From NCBI RefSeq assembly GCF_026107375.2, contig NZ_JAPCIA010000001.1:1054001-1118000 (forward strand): DNA of 64,000 nt, read 5' to 3'. Made by a program: the position numbers and the translations under genes. Origin of the DNA: Sphingomonas sp. BT-65. GTDB lineage: Bacteria; Pseudomonadota; Alphaproteobacteria; Sphingomonadales; Sphingomonadaceae. A model generated the notes under the pieces. It was not told the origin of the DNA. It ran no database searches and saw nothing but the letters and a program-made list of their open reading frames with translations. Each line of letters begins with the position of its first letter. Position 1 is the first letter of the stretch. Below, piece by piece: positions 40,265 through 49,263 of the stretch.

Positions 40265-40377
40265 GACCGGTCTCTTATATCTCGAATTGTGTGGCAGGTG
40301 CCGGAAAGAGGCGCTCGCCTAGAGTGGAAGCCCCGTGAAGTCAAGGAAGCGCGCGCGGTTTTGCGCGGATTCATCCG

Positions 40378-40770
40378 CTACCAGCGCCACGCAGCTTCGA
40401 TATTGTTGCCGTCCGGATCGAGCACAAAGGCGCCGTAATAATTCCCTGCCCCCTCGCGCGGGCCCGGCGCGCCATTGTCGCGCCCGCCCGCGGCGAGTCC
40501 GGCACGGTGGAATTCGTCGACCATCTCGCGGCTCTGCGCGACGAAGGCGACGTGCATCTGGTTGATCCCGGCGCGCGAGCCCTCGACCCAATAGGATGGG
40601 CGCAGCGTGCCGACCCACAGATAGGGAATCGGCTCCTCCGCGCTCTTGCCGAACAGGAAGGCCTGGTCGCCATTGTCGGCGGTGGCGAGACCGAGCGCGG
40701 CCGCCACCGCATCGTAAAAGCGCCGCGCGGCGGCGAGATCGGAGACGACGATGCCGGTATGGTCGAACAT
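40378..40770 (-). CDS. VOC (glyoxalase/bleomycin resistance-like) family protein
   Basis: A 130-residue protein with two beta-alpha-beta-beta-beta units of the vicinal-oxygen-chelate fold. It begins FDHTGIVVSDLAAARRFYDA (metal His) and ends FVLDPDGNNIEAAW (metal Glu), the standard signature. VOC proteins are metal-dependent isomerases, dioxygenases or antibiotic-binding proteins; the substrate is unknown. I placed the start at ATG 40770; the frame extends to 40962 opposite the lipoprotein gene without homology. Confidence 0.88.
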   Translation of the reverse strand: MFDHTGIVVSDLAAARRFYDAVAAALGLATADNGDQAFLFGKSAEEPIPYLWVGTLRPSYWVEGSRAGINQMHVAFVAQSREMVDEFHRAGLAAGGRDNGAPGPREGAGNYYGAFVLDPDGNNIEAAWRW

Positions 40771-40897
40771 GCGCGGGGCAACGAGCGGCACTTGCGCGGG
40801 GTTCCGACGAGAGGCTTGCGCTGCGCGGAACCTGCGGGCACGTACTGATGTTGACCGCGTTGAGCCGTTCGCTGCGGACGGCGGAAGGAGTGTTCCG

Positions 40898-41494
40898 ATG
40901 AAGACCCGCGTGCTGATCGCCTTCACCGCCCTCGCCGCGCTGGCGGGCGGCTGCTCGACCACCGGCGGCGGGCGCGCGGCGCCGGTCGACGTGACGCGCT
41001 ATCACCTCTCGCAGCCGATCCCCGCGGGCGCGGTGGCGATCCAGCCCAAGGACAATGCAGCGGGGCCCGAATTCCAGCTCTATGCCGATGCGGTCGGCGC
41101 CGAGCTGGGACGGATGGGGTTCAGCCCCGCCGCGGCCGGAGCGCGTGCGGACTATATCGCGACGGTCGACTTCGTGCGCACCGACCGCGGCCAGGTGCGC
41201 ACGCGTCCGCCGGTGACGATCGGGCTGGGCGGCGGGAGCTTCGGCGGCAATGTCGGCGTCGGCGGCGGCGCGAGCTTCGGCATCGGGAGCAAGACGCGCA
41301 CCGTCTATGGCGCCGAGCTGGCGGTGCAGCTGCGCCGCCATGGCGACAACACCGTGATCTGGGAAGGCCGCGCGATCACCGAGACGCTGGGCGGCGCGCC
41401 CGGCTCGCAGCCGGCGGATGGCGCAGGACGACTGGCCGCAGCGTTGTTCAAGGGCTTTCCGGGGCAGTCGGGCATCACTATCACGGTGAAATGA
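40898..41494 (+). CDS. DUF4136-like lipoprotein
   Basis: A 198-residue lipoprotein. The signal peptide ends in the lipobox LAGGC (Cys19), followed by STTGGG. The body has a glycine-rich centre (LGGGSFGGNVGVGGGASFGIG) between two strand-rich parts, the pattern of DUF4136 outer-membrane-associated lipoproteins. Function is unknown. The start ATG 40898 has GGAAGGAG upstream. The stop overlaps the start of the carboxypeptidase gene (ATGA), so they are translationally coupled. Confidence 0.82.
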   Translation: MKTRVLIAFTALAALAGGCSTTGGGRAAPVDVTRYHLSQPIPAGAVAIQPKDNAAGPEFQLYADAVGAELGRMGFSPAAAGARADYIATVDFVRTDRGQVRTRPPVTIGLGGGSFGGNVGVGGGASFGIGSKTRTVYGAELAVQLRRHGDNTVIWEGRAITETLGGAPGSQPADGAGRLAAALFKGFPGQSGITITVK

Positions 41495-42609
41495 GCATCC
41501 ACATCAACGCTGCGTTCGACAGCGGCAACATCCGCCTCATCAAGATCGAAGGCGACACCGTCGATCTCGAGATCGTTACGGACCACCTGTCCGACTTCTA
41601 CCAGTGGTTCCACTTTCGCGTCGCGGGCGTGCGCGGGCGGAAGCTGACCTTCCGCATCGTCAATGCGGGCAGCGCGGCCTATGCGTTCGGCTGGCCGGGC
41701 TACCGCGCGCGGGTGAGCACCGACCGCGCGGCGTGGCGGCTGACCGACGGGAACTATGCCGACGGGGTGTTCAGCTTCTCGCACAACTTCGAGGGCGATG
41801 TCGCGTGGTTCGCCTATTTCGCGCCCTATTCGATGGAGCGCCACGCCGACCTGATCGCGCGGATGGCGGGCAAGCCCGGGGTGACGCATCGCGAGCTTGG
41901 CCAGACGCTCGACGGGCGCGCGCTCGACCTGCTGACGGTGGGCGAGGGACCGAAGCAGGTGTGGCTCTATGCGCGCCAGCACCCCGGCGAATCGATGGCC
42001 GAATGGTGGATGGAAGGCGCGCTGGAGAAGCTGACCGATTCCGATGACGCGGCTGCCACGGCGCTGCGGGCCAAGGCGACGCTGCACATCGTCCCCAACA
42101 TGAACCCCGACGGCAGCTTCCGCGGGCATCTGCGCACCAATGCGGCGGGGGTGAACCTCAACCGCGAATGGCATTCGCCGAGCCTGGAGAAGAGCCCCGA
42201 GGTGTTCCTGGTGCGCGGGGCGATGGACGCGACCGGGGTCGACTTCGCGATGGACGTGCATGGCGACGAGGCGATCCCGGCCAACTTCCTGGCGGGGTTC
42301 GAGGGGATTCCGTCGTGGACCGATGCGCTGGGCGGCAAATTCTACGAATATGGCCGGCGGCTGGCGGCGGCGACGCCGTTGTTCCAGCTCGAAAAGGGCT
42401 ATGAGAAGTCCGCGCCGGGCCAGGCCAATCTGTCGATGTCGACCAACCAGCTCGCCGAGCGCTTCGGCGCGGTGTCGATGACGCTGGAGATGCCGTTCAA
42501 GGACCATGACCCGAGCCCCGATCCCGAGTTCGGCTGGTCACCCGAGCGGTGCAAGGCGCTGGCACACGCCTGTCTCGACACGCTGGCCGGTTTCATCGAC
42601 GAGGTGTGA
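41491..42609 (+). CDS. M14-family (cytosolic carboxypeptidase-like) zinc carboxypeptidase
   Basis: A 372-residue M14 metallopeptidase of the cytosolic carboxypeptidase type. An N-terminal beta-sandwich domain (about 1-115, with FDSGNIRLI and WFHFRVAGVRG) precedes the catalytic domain. Zinc ligands are in RQHPGES (HxxE). The substrate-binding NMNPDGSFRGH, LNREW and the downstream HGDE (third ligand His) are present, and the catalytic Glu is in LEMPF near the end. No signal peptide. It probably trims C-terminal residues of cytoplasmic peptides. It follows the DUF4136 gene with a four-base overlap. Confidence 0.92.
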   Translation: MSIHINAAFDSGNIRLIKIEGDTVDLEIVTDHLSDFYQWFHFRVAGVRGRKLTFRIVNAGSAAYAFGWPGYRARVSTDRAAWRLTDGNYADGVFSFSHNFEGDVAWFAYFAPYSMERHADLIARMAGKPGVTHRELGQTLDGRALDLLTVGEGPKQVWLYARQHPGESMAEWWMEGALEKLTDSDDAAATALRAKATLHIVPNMNPDGSFRGHLRTNAAGVNLNREWHSPSLEKSPEVFLVRGAMDATGVDFAMDVHGDEAIPANFLAGFEGIPSWTDALGGKFYEYGRRLAAATPLFQLEKGYEKSAPGQANLSMSTNQLAERFGAVSMTLEMPFKDHDPSPDPEFGWSPERCKALAHACLDTLAGFIDEV

Positions 42610-42613
42610 CGAG

Positions 42614-43186
42614 TTGGACATTGAGCATCTCAAGGACCTGATCTCCGGAGGAGAGTCGCAGATTGTCGAATTCAAATCCGCGATTCCGAAAACCGCAGAC
42701 GATCTTGCCACTGAGATTGCAGCATTCAGCACCTCAGACGGGGGCTATCTATTCATCGGCGTAGCCGACGACGGTAAGATAATGGGACTGGGTGCACAGG
42801 ACGCCACCTCCAGAACCTCTCTCAAACGTCTCGAAGGAATTGCGCAGTCGGTACAGCCGGCGCCCACATACAATGCCGAGTATGTGACCATAGATGGCGT
42901 TACGATTTTAGCGGTTCGCATCGAGAAGGGAAGCGAGCCTGTTTACTACGCCAAATCGAAACCCATGCATCGACGGCAGACAAGTTCCACCGTCGCTCCG
43001 CCGGATTTGGTGAAGTCGTTGGTACTGCGGTGGGATGCAATTATCCGCGCCTCCAAACTCAGTGAGCAGATCGAGGACGGAAATTTCATCGCAGGAGCAA
43101 TCCTTGGTCAGGGCGAGCTGGCGACAATGAACAAGCGGGATATCGTGGATCACCTGCGCCGGCTCGAACGTCAACGGCTAGCGTGA
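42614..43186 (+). CDS. AlbA_2 (Schlafen-like) domain protein
   Basis: A 190-residue protein starting at TTG four bases after the carboxypeptidase stop. Residues about 10-115 form an AlbA_2 domain: GGESQIVEFKSAI, then AAFSTSDGGYLFIGVADDGKI and VRIEKGSEPVYY. Such domains bind or cleave nucleic acid and often occur in regulators and phage-defence proteins, usually with an additional helicase or winged-helix part; here only a short helical tail follows. The codon usage is less GC-rich than that of its neighbours, hinting at acquisition. Its stop overlaps the GNAT gene start. Confidence 0.75.
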   Translation: MDIEHLKDLISGGESQIVEFKSAIPKTADDLATEIAAFSTSDGGYLFIGVADDGKIMGLGAQDATSRTSLKRLEGIAQSVQPAPTYNAEYVTIDGVTILAVRIEKGSEPVYYAKSKPMHRRQTSSTVAPPDLVKSLVLRWDAIIRASKLSEQIEDGNFIAGAILGQGELATMNKRDIVDHLRRLERQRLA

Positions 43187-43656
43187 GCCGGACGCGCTTT
43201 GAAATCCGCGAGGGCGGCCTCGACGACCCACAGGTGATCGCGCTGCTCGAAGTGCATGCCGGCGGGATGCTGGCCAACTCGCCGCCGGGGACCTGCCATT
43301 TCCTCGACCTGTCGGGACTCAAGACGCCCGACATCACGTTCCTCTCGGCGTGGGAGGGCGAGGCGCTGCTGGGCGTCGGCGCGGTGAAGCACCTCGATCA
43401 GGCGACCGGCGAGATCAAGTCGATGCGCACCGCCGGGACGGCGCTGGGGCGCGGCGTGGGCACCGCGGTGCTGCGCCACATCATCGCTCTGGCGCGCGAG
43501 CGGGGTTACGCCGCGCTCAAGCTCGAGACCGGCACCGGCCCGGCATTCGATGCGGCGCATACGCTCTACGCGCGGCACGGCTTCGTCCCCTGCCCTCCCT
43601 TCGCCGATTATAAGGCGACCGCGTTCAACCGCTTCTTCGCGCTGGCGCTCGGCTGA
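43183..43656 (+). CDS. GNAT-family N-acetyltransferase
   Basis: A 157-residue GCN5-like acetyltransferase, starting at GTG in a GTGA overlap with the AlbA_2 gene. The acetyl-CoA-binding loop is in GTALGRGVGTAVLRHII (the Q/RxxGxG/A motif as RGVG), followed by ARERGYAALKLETGTG and the C-terminal YARHGFVPCPPF that is typical of this subfamily. The substrate is unknown; close relatives acetylate amino acids or small amines. Confidence 0.9.
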   Translation: MSRTRFEIREGGLDDPQVIALLEVHAGGMLANSPPGTCHFLDLSGLKTPDITFLSAWEGEALLGVGAVKHLDQATGEIKSMRTAGTALGRGVGTAVLRHIIALARERGYAALKLETGTGPAFDAAHTLYARHGFVPCPPFADYKATAFNRFFALALG

Positions 43657-43659
43657 TTT

Positions 43660-43676
43660 CCTAATCGCGCATTAGG
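43660..43676. promoter_or_regulatory. Palindrome CCTAAT-N5-ATTAGG
   Basis: Perfect six-base arms separated by five bases directly after the GNAT stop and 67 bases upstream of the next gene. No T-run follows, so it looks more like an operator than a terminator. The regulator is unknown. Confidence 0.3.
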
Positions 43677-43743
43677 GATAGGCGTTGGCAGCGGATTGAC
43701 CTGATTCCGCTATCCCCGCCTCGGCAACCATCGGGGGCAAGCG

Positions 43744-44391
43744 ATGAAGGAAATCATGTTCGGCGGCGCGGCCGTGGCGCTGGCGGCGGGCGCCTATTTC
43801 CATGGACCGCTCAAGACCGGCGAGACCTATGACCGGCCGGCGCTCGAAGTCTATCGCGTGGTCGAATCGACGCCGCTGCCCTCGCTGTTCGACAAGATGG
43901 TCTACAACCAGCGCGGCGGCGCGGTGACTCGCGGCGGCGAGCCCGAAAAGTCGATGATCTGGTATTTCCACGCCAACGGAATGCAGGTCGCCAAGTACAC
44001 GGTGAACATTCTGCCGGCGGGCGAAGGCAAGACCCGTGTGCAGACCAGCTTCGAGATGTCGGACGATGCGGACAAGGCCCTGGGCAAGGGCTTCGCGATC
44101 AAGGGCGCCGATCAGTACAAGGTGATCGGCCGCGTCTCGATGAACGAGCAGATCGATTCGCGGCTCGACAAGCGGCCGTTCGACACCGCCAAAATCTCCG
44201 AGGCGATGTCGGCCTATATCATGACCAACATGAACAAGATCCAGGGCGAGGCGCTGGAGTCGATGGACAAGGCCGCCGAGAGCTTCAAGAAGATGGACGA
44301 GGAGCGCGCCTACCAGAAGGCGCAGGAAGATAACCGCAAGTACAAGGCCGGCCAGCCGATGACTCAGACCACGCCCAATCAGTTCCAGTAA
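43744..44391 (+). CDS. Hypothetical exported protein
   Basis: A 215-residue protein of unknown family. A short hydrophobic N-terminus (MFGGAAVALAAGAYF) may be a signal or anchor. The middle is strand-rich (SMIWYFHANGMQVAKYTVNI), and the C-terminal 60 residues are charged helix with many Lys, Glu and Gln (KMDEERAYQKAQEDNRKYK), possibly coiled coil. A GGGGGCAAGCG ribosome site precedes ATG. Its last bases overlap the convergent DUF1467 gene. I do not recognise the function. Confidence 0.7.
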   Translation: MKEIMFGGAAVALAAGAYFHGPLKTGETYDRPALEVYRVVESTPLPSLFDKMVYNQRGGAVTRGGEPEKSMIWYFHANGMQVAKYTVNILPAGEGKTRVQTSFEMSDDADKALGKGFAIKGADQYKVIGRVSMNEQIDSRLDKRPFDTAKISEAMSAYIMTNMNKIQGEALESMDKAAESFKKMDEERAYQKAQEDNRKYKAGQPMTQTTPNQFQ

Positions 44392-44639
44392 TCGAGCATG
44401 TCGGCGGTGATCCAGCCGTAGACATAGTTGAGATAGTAGAGCGCGAAGAGCAACGCGGAGAGCGCGGTGGTGCGCAGCGCGATCCGGCCCGCGGGGAAGG
44501 CGCGCGGCGCGCTTTCGGCCTGGCCGGGGATCAGCGGCTCGCCCGCCTCGACGCTGGTGCGCGCGGAGAAGGGCAGCACCAGGAACAGCGCCAGGAACCA
44601 GAACAGGAAATAGATCGCCAGCGCGCTCGGCCAACTCAT
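44379..44639 (-). CDS. DUF1467 small membrane protein
   Basis: An 86-residue inner-membrane protein with two transmembrane helices (about 6-24 and 58-78) and a Pro/Ala-rich loop, matching DUF1467 over its length. The family is almost confined to alphaproteobacteria and follows rnj in many of them. It is the last gene of the nuo-birA-coaX-rnj unit, four bases after rnj. Function unknown. Confidence 0.88.
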   Translation of the reverse strand: MSWPSALAIYFLFWFLALFLVLPFSARTSVEAGEPLIPGQAESAPRAFPAGRIALRTTALSALLFALYYLNYVYGWITADMLDYWN

Positions 44640-44643
44640 TTGC

Positions 44644-46281
44644 TCAGACCTCGATCAGCAGAACATCGACGACCGGCTTCTTGCCGGTCCATTTGACCGC
44701 GACGCGGCGGGTGGCGAGGCGCACGGCCTCGCGCAGTTTCTCGCGGTCGCGCCCAGCCGCTGCGGCTGCCTTGGCGGCGGCTTCGCAAGCTTCCTCAAGG
44801 AAGGGCTCGCGATCTTCCTCGACGGGCACACCCTGGATGCGCACCTCGGGCTCGCCCGCGATGCTGCCGTCCTTGCGAAGCGCAACCGCGACCGACATCT
44901 GGCCGTAGAGGCCGAGTTTGCGGCGCTCGTTCATGGTGGAGCCGTCGGCGGGGAGGATCACGTCCCCATCGAGCACGAGGCGGCCGGCGGGCGCATGGCC
45001 GAGCTTCTCGGGGCCCTTGGGCGCGAGGCGGACGATCTCGCCATTCTGCTGGACCACGGCGCGGGCGATGCCCTGTTCGAGCCCGAAGCGCGCCTGTTCG
45101 GCCATGTGGCGCATCTCGCCATGCACGGGAACGAGGATCTCGGGGCGGATCCAGTGGTACATCTCGGCGAGCTCGGGGCGGCCGGGATGGCCCGAGACAT
45201 GGACGAAGGCCTGGCGGTCGGTGACCATCTCGACGCCCTTCTCGGCGAGCGCGTTCATGATGCGGCCGATCGCGATCTCGTTGCCCGGGATCTGCTTGGA
45301 CGAGAAGATGACGCGGTCGCCCTGATCGAGCTTGAGCGGGTGATTGCCCTCGGCGATGCGGGCGAGCGCGGCGCGCGGTTCGCCCTGGCCGCCGGTGGCG
45401 ACGATCATCACCTTGTCGCGCGGGAGCGACATCGCGGTCTCGAAATCGACGGTCTCGGGGAAGCTGCGCAGATAGCCGGTCGCCTTGGCGACGCGCAGGA
45501 TGCGGTCGAGTGAACGCCCGGCGACGCACATCGCGCGGCCGGTGTCGCGCGCGGCCTCGCCCAGCGTCTGGAGCCGCGCGGCATTGGAGGCGAAGGTGGT
45601 GACGAGCACGCGGCCCTTGGCGCCGGCGATCACCCGGTCGAGGCCCTCGCGCACCTCCTGCTCCGAGCCCGATGCCTCCGGATTGAACACGTTGGTGGAA
45701 TCGCAGACCAGCGCGAGCACGCCGCCGTCGCCGATCTCAGTCAGCTCCTCGGCGGTCGAGGCGGAGCCCATGACGGGCGTGTCGTCGATCTTCCAGTCAC
45801 CGGTGTGGAACACGCGGCCATAGGGGGTGTCGATGAGGACCGCGTTGCCCTCGGGGATCGAGTGGGCGAGCGGGACGTAGCGGATGCCAAACGGGCCGAG
45901 CTCGAAATTCTCCTCCTCACGCACCACGTTCAATTCGACGCGGTCGGCGATGCCCTCCTCGTCGAGCTTGCCGTGGATCAGGCCCGCGGTGAACGGCGTG
46001 GCGTAGAGCGGCACGCCGAGGTCGAGCGCGAGATAGGGCAAAGCGCCGATATGATCCTCATGCCCGTGCGTCAGCACGATGCCGAGCAGATCGTCGAGCC
46101 GCTCCTCGATGAACTGGAGGTCGGGCAGCATGAGGTCGATGCCGGGATAGTCGGGATTGCCGAAGATCACCCCGCAATCGACCATGATCCACTTGCCGCG
46201 GCAGCCATAAAGATTGACGTTCATGCCGATCTCGCCGGAGCCGCCGAGCGCGAGGAAGAGAAGTTCGTTGCCGGGGGTCAC
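44644..46281 (-). CDS. rnj: Ribonuclease J
   Basis: A 545-residue metallo-beta-lactamase/beta-CASP RNase. The zinc motif THGHEDHIGA (H72, H74, D76, H77) and the beta-CASP VHVSGHPGRPEL are present, followed by a C-terminal domain. It has both endonuclease and 5'-to-3' exonuclease activity in mRNA decay and rRNA maturation. In alphaproteobacteria it works with or alongside RNase E. It is in the nuo-birA-coaX downstream cluster, a common alphaproteobacterial order; 24 bases separate it from coaX. Confidence 0.95.
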   Translation of the reverse strand: MTPGNELLFLALGGSGEIGMNVNLYGCRGKWIMVDCGVIFGNPDYPGIDLMLPDLQFIEERLDDLLGIVLTHGHEDHIGALPYLALDLGVPLYATPFTAGLIHGKLDEEGIADRVELNVVREEENFELGPFGIRYVPLAHSIPEGNAVLIDTPYGRVFHTGDWKIDDTPVMGSASTAEELTEIGDGGVLALVCDSTNVFNPEASGSEQEVREGLDRVIAGAKGRVLVTTFASNAARLQTLGEAARDTGRAMCVAGRSLDRILRVAKATGYLRSFPETVDFETAMSLPRDKVMIVATGGQGEPRAALARIAEGNHPLKLDQGDRVIFSSKQIPGNEIAIGRIMNALAEKGVEMVTDRQAFVHVSGHPGRPELAEMYHWIRPEILVPVHGEMRHMAEQARFGLEQGIARAVVQQNGEIVRLAPKGPEKLGHAPAGRLVLDGDVILPADGSTMNERRKLGLYGQMSVAVALRKDGSIAGEPEVRIQGVPVEEDREPFLEEACEAAAKAAAAAGRDREKLREAVRLATRRVAVKWTGKKPVVDVLLIEV

Positions 46282-46305
46282 GTTGATCCTTCGTTGGTCG
46301 GGACG

Positions 46306-47094
46306 TCAGTTGGGACGGCGCTTGCCGCTCTGCTGCTCCCACAGCATCGCCAGCCCCTGGATGGTCAGGTCAGGCTCGATCACGTCGAACGCGTCGGTGT
46401 GCTTCTCGAACAGCACCGAGAGCCCGCCGGTCGCGATCACCTTGACCGGGCGGCCGATCTCCGCCTTCATCCGCGCGACCAGCCCTTCGATCATCGCGAT
46501 ATAGCCCCAATAGATGCCGATGTGCATCTGGTCGACGGTGTTGCGGCCGATCACCGAGAGATTGCCCTTGGGCGCCTCGATCGCGATGCGCGGCAGCTTG
46601 GCGGCGGCGGTGACCAGCGCGTCGAGCGACAGGTTGATGCCCGGGGCGATGATCCCGCCCTTGTAGGCGCCGGTATAGTCGGCGACGTCGAAGGTGGCGG
46701 CGGTGCCGAAGTCGATGATGATGAGATCGCCCGGATGCTTGTCGTGCGCGGCGATGATGTTGAGCGCGCGGTCGGCGCCGACGCTGTCCGGCTCCTCGAC
46801 ATCGAGCGCGATCGGCCAGCCGTCGGCGCCGGCGATCAGCGGATCGGCGCCGAAATATTTCTGCGCGAGCACCTCGAGATTGTGGAGCGCGCGCGGGACG
46901 ACGGTGCCGATGATCACGCCGGTCACCGCGCTGCGGTCATAGCCTTCGAGACTGAGGAGCTGGCTGAGCCACACGGCATATTCGTCGGCAGTGCGGCGCG
47001 GATCGGTGGCGATGCGCCAGCGCGCACGGATCTCGCGGCCCTCAACGAGCGCGAAGACGACATTGGTGTTGCCGGCATCGATGGCGAGCAGCAT
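46306..47094 (-). CDS. coaX: Type III pantothenate kinase
   Basis: A 262-residue CoaX. It has the ASKHA phosphate motif [14 protein letters not shown] at the start, a second [10 protein letters not shown] and the C-terminal [11 protein letters not shown], plus [12 protein letters not shown]. It phosphorylates pantothenate, the first step of coenzyme A synthesis, with ATP and a monovalent cation, and is insensitive to CoA feedback. It lies between birA and rnj, ten bases after birA. Confidence 0.95.
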   Translation of the reverse strand: MLLAIDAGNTNVVFALVEGREIRARWRIATDPRRTADEYAVWLSQLLSLEGYDRSAVTGVIIGTVVPRALHNLEVLAQKYFGADPLIAGADGWPIALDVEEPDSVGADRALNIIAAHDKHPGDLIIIDFGTAATFDVADYTGAYKGGIIAPGINLSLDALVTAAAKLPRIAIEAPKGNLSVIGRNTVDQMHIGIYWGYIAMIEGLVARMKAEIGRPVKVIATGGLSVLFEKHTDAFDVIEPDLTIQGLAMLWEQQSGKRRPN

Positions 47095-47104
47095 GCGGAC
47101 CCCC

Positions 47105-47812
47105 TCAGATCAGGAACACGTCGCCGGCGTGAATGACACGCCGTGCACCGCTCGCCAAGCGCAGGATGAGTGCGCCGTCGCTGGTGAGGCCGTCGAACAG
47201 GCCCTCGATCGCCTCGCCGTCGGGCAGGCGCGCGGTGAGCGCGGTGCCGGGGGCGTGGGCGCGGTCGAGCCAGCGCTGACGGACGGGGTCGAGGCCCTCC
47301 TGTCGCCAGCGCGCTAGCCAGCGGGCAAACGTCTCGGCCAGCACGTCGAGGAAAGTGGCGGGGTCGGTGGGGGCGGCGTGAGCTGCGAGGCTGGTCGTCG
47401 GACGATCCGGAAGATCGGGGTGATGGGCAAGGTTGACGCCGATGCCGATCACGATCGCGTCCTCGGCGCGTTCGAGCAGGATGCCGGAGAGCTTGGCACC
47501 GTCGACCAGCAGGTCGTTGGGCCATTTGATCGTGGCGCCGGCGGCGCGGAAGACGCGCACCGCCTCCTCCAGCGCCACAGCGGCGACCAGCGCCAGCGTC
47601 GCGGCGGGCGGATCGGCGGGGCGCAGGCGGACGAGCGTGCTGGCGTAGAGATTGCCCGGCGGCGAGTCCCACGCCCTGCCCTGCCGGCCCTTGCCGCCGG
47701 TCTGGCGCTCGGCGCGCAGCCAGCTGCCCTCGCTGGCCCCCGCCGTGGCGAGCGCGAGCATGTCGGCATTGGTCGAGCCGGTCTCCTCGACCGTGCGGAT
47801 ATTGCCGGTCAG
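47105..47812 (-). CDS. birA: Biotin-[acetyl-CoA carboxylase] ligase with apparent non-AUG start
   Basis: A single-domain (class I) biotin protein ligase without the DNA-binding N-terminus of E. coli BirA. The ligase core has [18 protein letters not shown] and [17 protein letters not shown], both conserved. The first ATG in frame (47761) would exclude the essential ETGSTN motif (residues 10-15 of my model), which binds biotin. The frame reaches back to CTG 47812 (or ATT 47815) overlapping the nuoN stop. There is no ATG, GTG or TTG in between, so translation probably begins at one of these non-AUG codons, coupled to nuoN. It attaches biotin to the carboxylase carrier. Confidence 0.85.
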   Translation of the reverse strand: MTGNIRTVEETGSTNADMLALATAGASEGSWLRAERQTGGKGRQGRAWDSPPGNLYASTLVRLRPADPPAATLALVAAVALEEAVRVFRAAGATIKWPNDLLVDGAKLSGILLERAEDAIVIGIGVNLAHHPDLPDRPTTSLAAHAAPTDPATFLDVLAETFARWLARWRQEGLDPVRQRWLDRAHAPGTALTARLPDGEAIEGLFDGLTSDGALILRLASGARRVIHAGDVFLI

Positions 47813-49263
47813 AATAGCGTCCGTGCGGCGGCGAGCGACCAGGCGCCGAGCGCCGGGATCAGCAGATAGCCGAGCGGCGACACGAACAGCGCCGCGGCGG
47901 CGATCAGGCCGCCCTCGACCGGGCTGCTCTCACGCCCGAATTCGGGTGCGGGCGCGTCGAAGTACATCGTCTTGACGATCTTGAGATAATAGTAAGCGCC
48001 GATCACCGACGCCGCGATGCCGATCGCCGCCAGCGGGAACAGCCCGGCCTTCACCGCCGCCTCGAACACCGCGAACTTGGCCCAGAAGCCGAACAGCGGC
48101 GGGATGCCCGCGAGGCTGAACATGAACATCGCCAGCGCCGCTGCAAGCGCGGGCCGGGTGCGCGACAGGCCCGAGAGGCTGGCGATCGTCTCGACCGGCT
48201 GGCCCTCGGTATCGCGCATCTGCAGCACGACGAGGAAGCTGCCCAGCGTCATGACGATATAGATCGTCATATAGGTGAGCACGCCGGCCACGCCCTCGGC
48301 CGTGCCCGCGGCGAGGCCGATCAGCGCGAAGCCGACATTGTTGATCGACGAATAGGCGAGCAGGCGCTTGATGTTGCTCTGCCCGATCGCGGCGACCGCG
48401 CCGAGCACGATCGAGGCGAGCGCGGCGAAGACGACGATCTGGCGCCAGTCGCTGGTGACCGGCCCCATCGCCTCGATCGCGACGCGCACCGCGAGCGCGA
48501 CCGCGGCGACCTTGGGCGCCGAGGCGAAGAAGGTGGTCACCGGGGTCGGCGCGCCCTCGTACACGTCGGGCGTCCACATGTGGAACGGAACCGCCGACAT
48601 CTTGAAGGCGAGGCCAGCGAAGACGAAGACGAGGCCGAACAGCAAGCCGATCCTGGTGCTGCCGGCCGCGCCCGCATAGGCGGTGGCGATGTCGGCGAAG
48701 ATCGTGGTGCCGCTGAAGCCGTAGACCAGGCTGATGCCGTAGAGCAGGATGCCGGAAGCGAGCGAGCCGAGGATGAAGTACTTCAGGCCTGCTTCGGCCG
48801 AGCGCACGTCGCGGCGCATGAAGCTGGCGAGGACGTACGCCGCGAGGCTCTGCAGCTCGAGGCCGACATAGAGGGTGAGCAGGTCGGCCGCCGAGACCAT
48901 CATCCCCATGCCCGCGGCGGAGAAGAGGATCAGGACTGGATATTCGGGACGCAGATCCTCACCGCTGGTGCGCGCGAAGAAGCGCGGGGCGATGATGATC
49001 GAAACCGCGGCGGCGGCGAAGATCAGCACCTTGGCAAAGGCGGCGAACAAGTCGGCGCGATAGAGGCCGTCGAACGCCGTGCCGCCGGCCGAGGCCGGAC
49101 CGAGCAGTGCGATACCGGCGCCGACCAGCACCACGACCGAGACCCAGCTCACTGCGCGAGACACCGCCTGGCCGCCCCAGGCGGCGACCATCAGCAGCGC
49201 GAGCCCGCCGGCCGAGAGGACGATCTCGGGCAGAACCATCGAGAGTTGTGCGGCGTAGTCCAT
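47809..49263 (-). CDS. nuoN: NADH-quinone oxidoreductase subunit N
   Basis: A 484-residue antiporter-like subunit of complex I with about 14 transmembrane helices. The conserved KMSAVPFHMWTPDVYEGAPTPV segment (proton-channel helix 7/8 with the key Lys) and LLAYSSINNVGFAL are present. It is one of the three Mrp-like proton channels of the membrane arm. It overlaps nuoM by one base (TGATG), and its stop overlaps the apparent start of birA. Confidence 0.97.
   Translation of the reverse strand: MDYAAQLSMVLPEIVLSAGGLALLMVAAWGGQAVSRAVSWVSVVVLVGAGIALLGPASAGGTAFDGLYRADLFAAFAKVLIFAAAAVSIIIAPRFFARTSGEDLRPEYPVLILFSAAGMGMMVSAADLLTLYVGLELQSLAAYVLASFMRRDVRSAEAGLKYFILGSLASGILLYGISLVYGFSGTTIFADIATAYAGAAGSTRIGLLFGLVFVFAGLAFKMSAVPFHMWTPDVYEGAPTPVTTFFASAPKVAAVALAVRVAIEAMGPVTSDWRQIVVFAALASIVLGAVAAIGQSNIKRLLAYSSINNVGFALIGLAAGTAEGVAGVLTYMTIYIVMTLGSFLVVLQMRDTEGQPVETIASLSGLSRTRPALAAALAMFMFSLAGIPPLFGFWAKFAVFEAAVKAGLFPLAAIGIAASVIGAYYYLKIVKTMYFDAPAPEFGRESSPVEGGLIAAAALFVSPLGYLLIPALGAWSLAAARTLF

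Noticed and set aside
42506..42613. Upstream extension of the AlbA_2 frame
   Set aside because: It lies inside the carboxypeptidase gene; homology starts only at the TTG at 42614.
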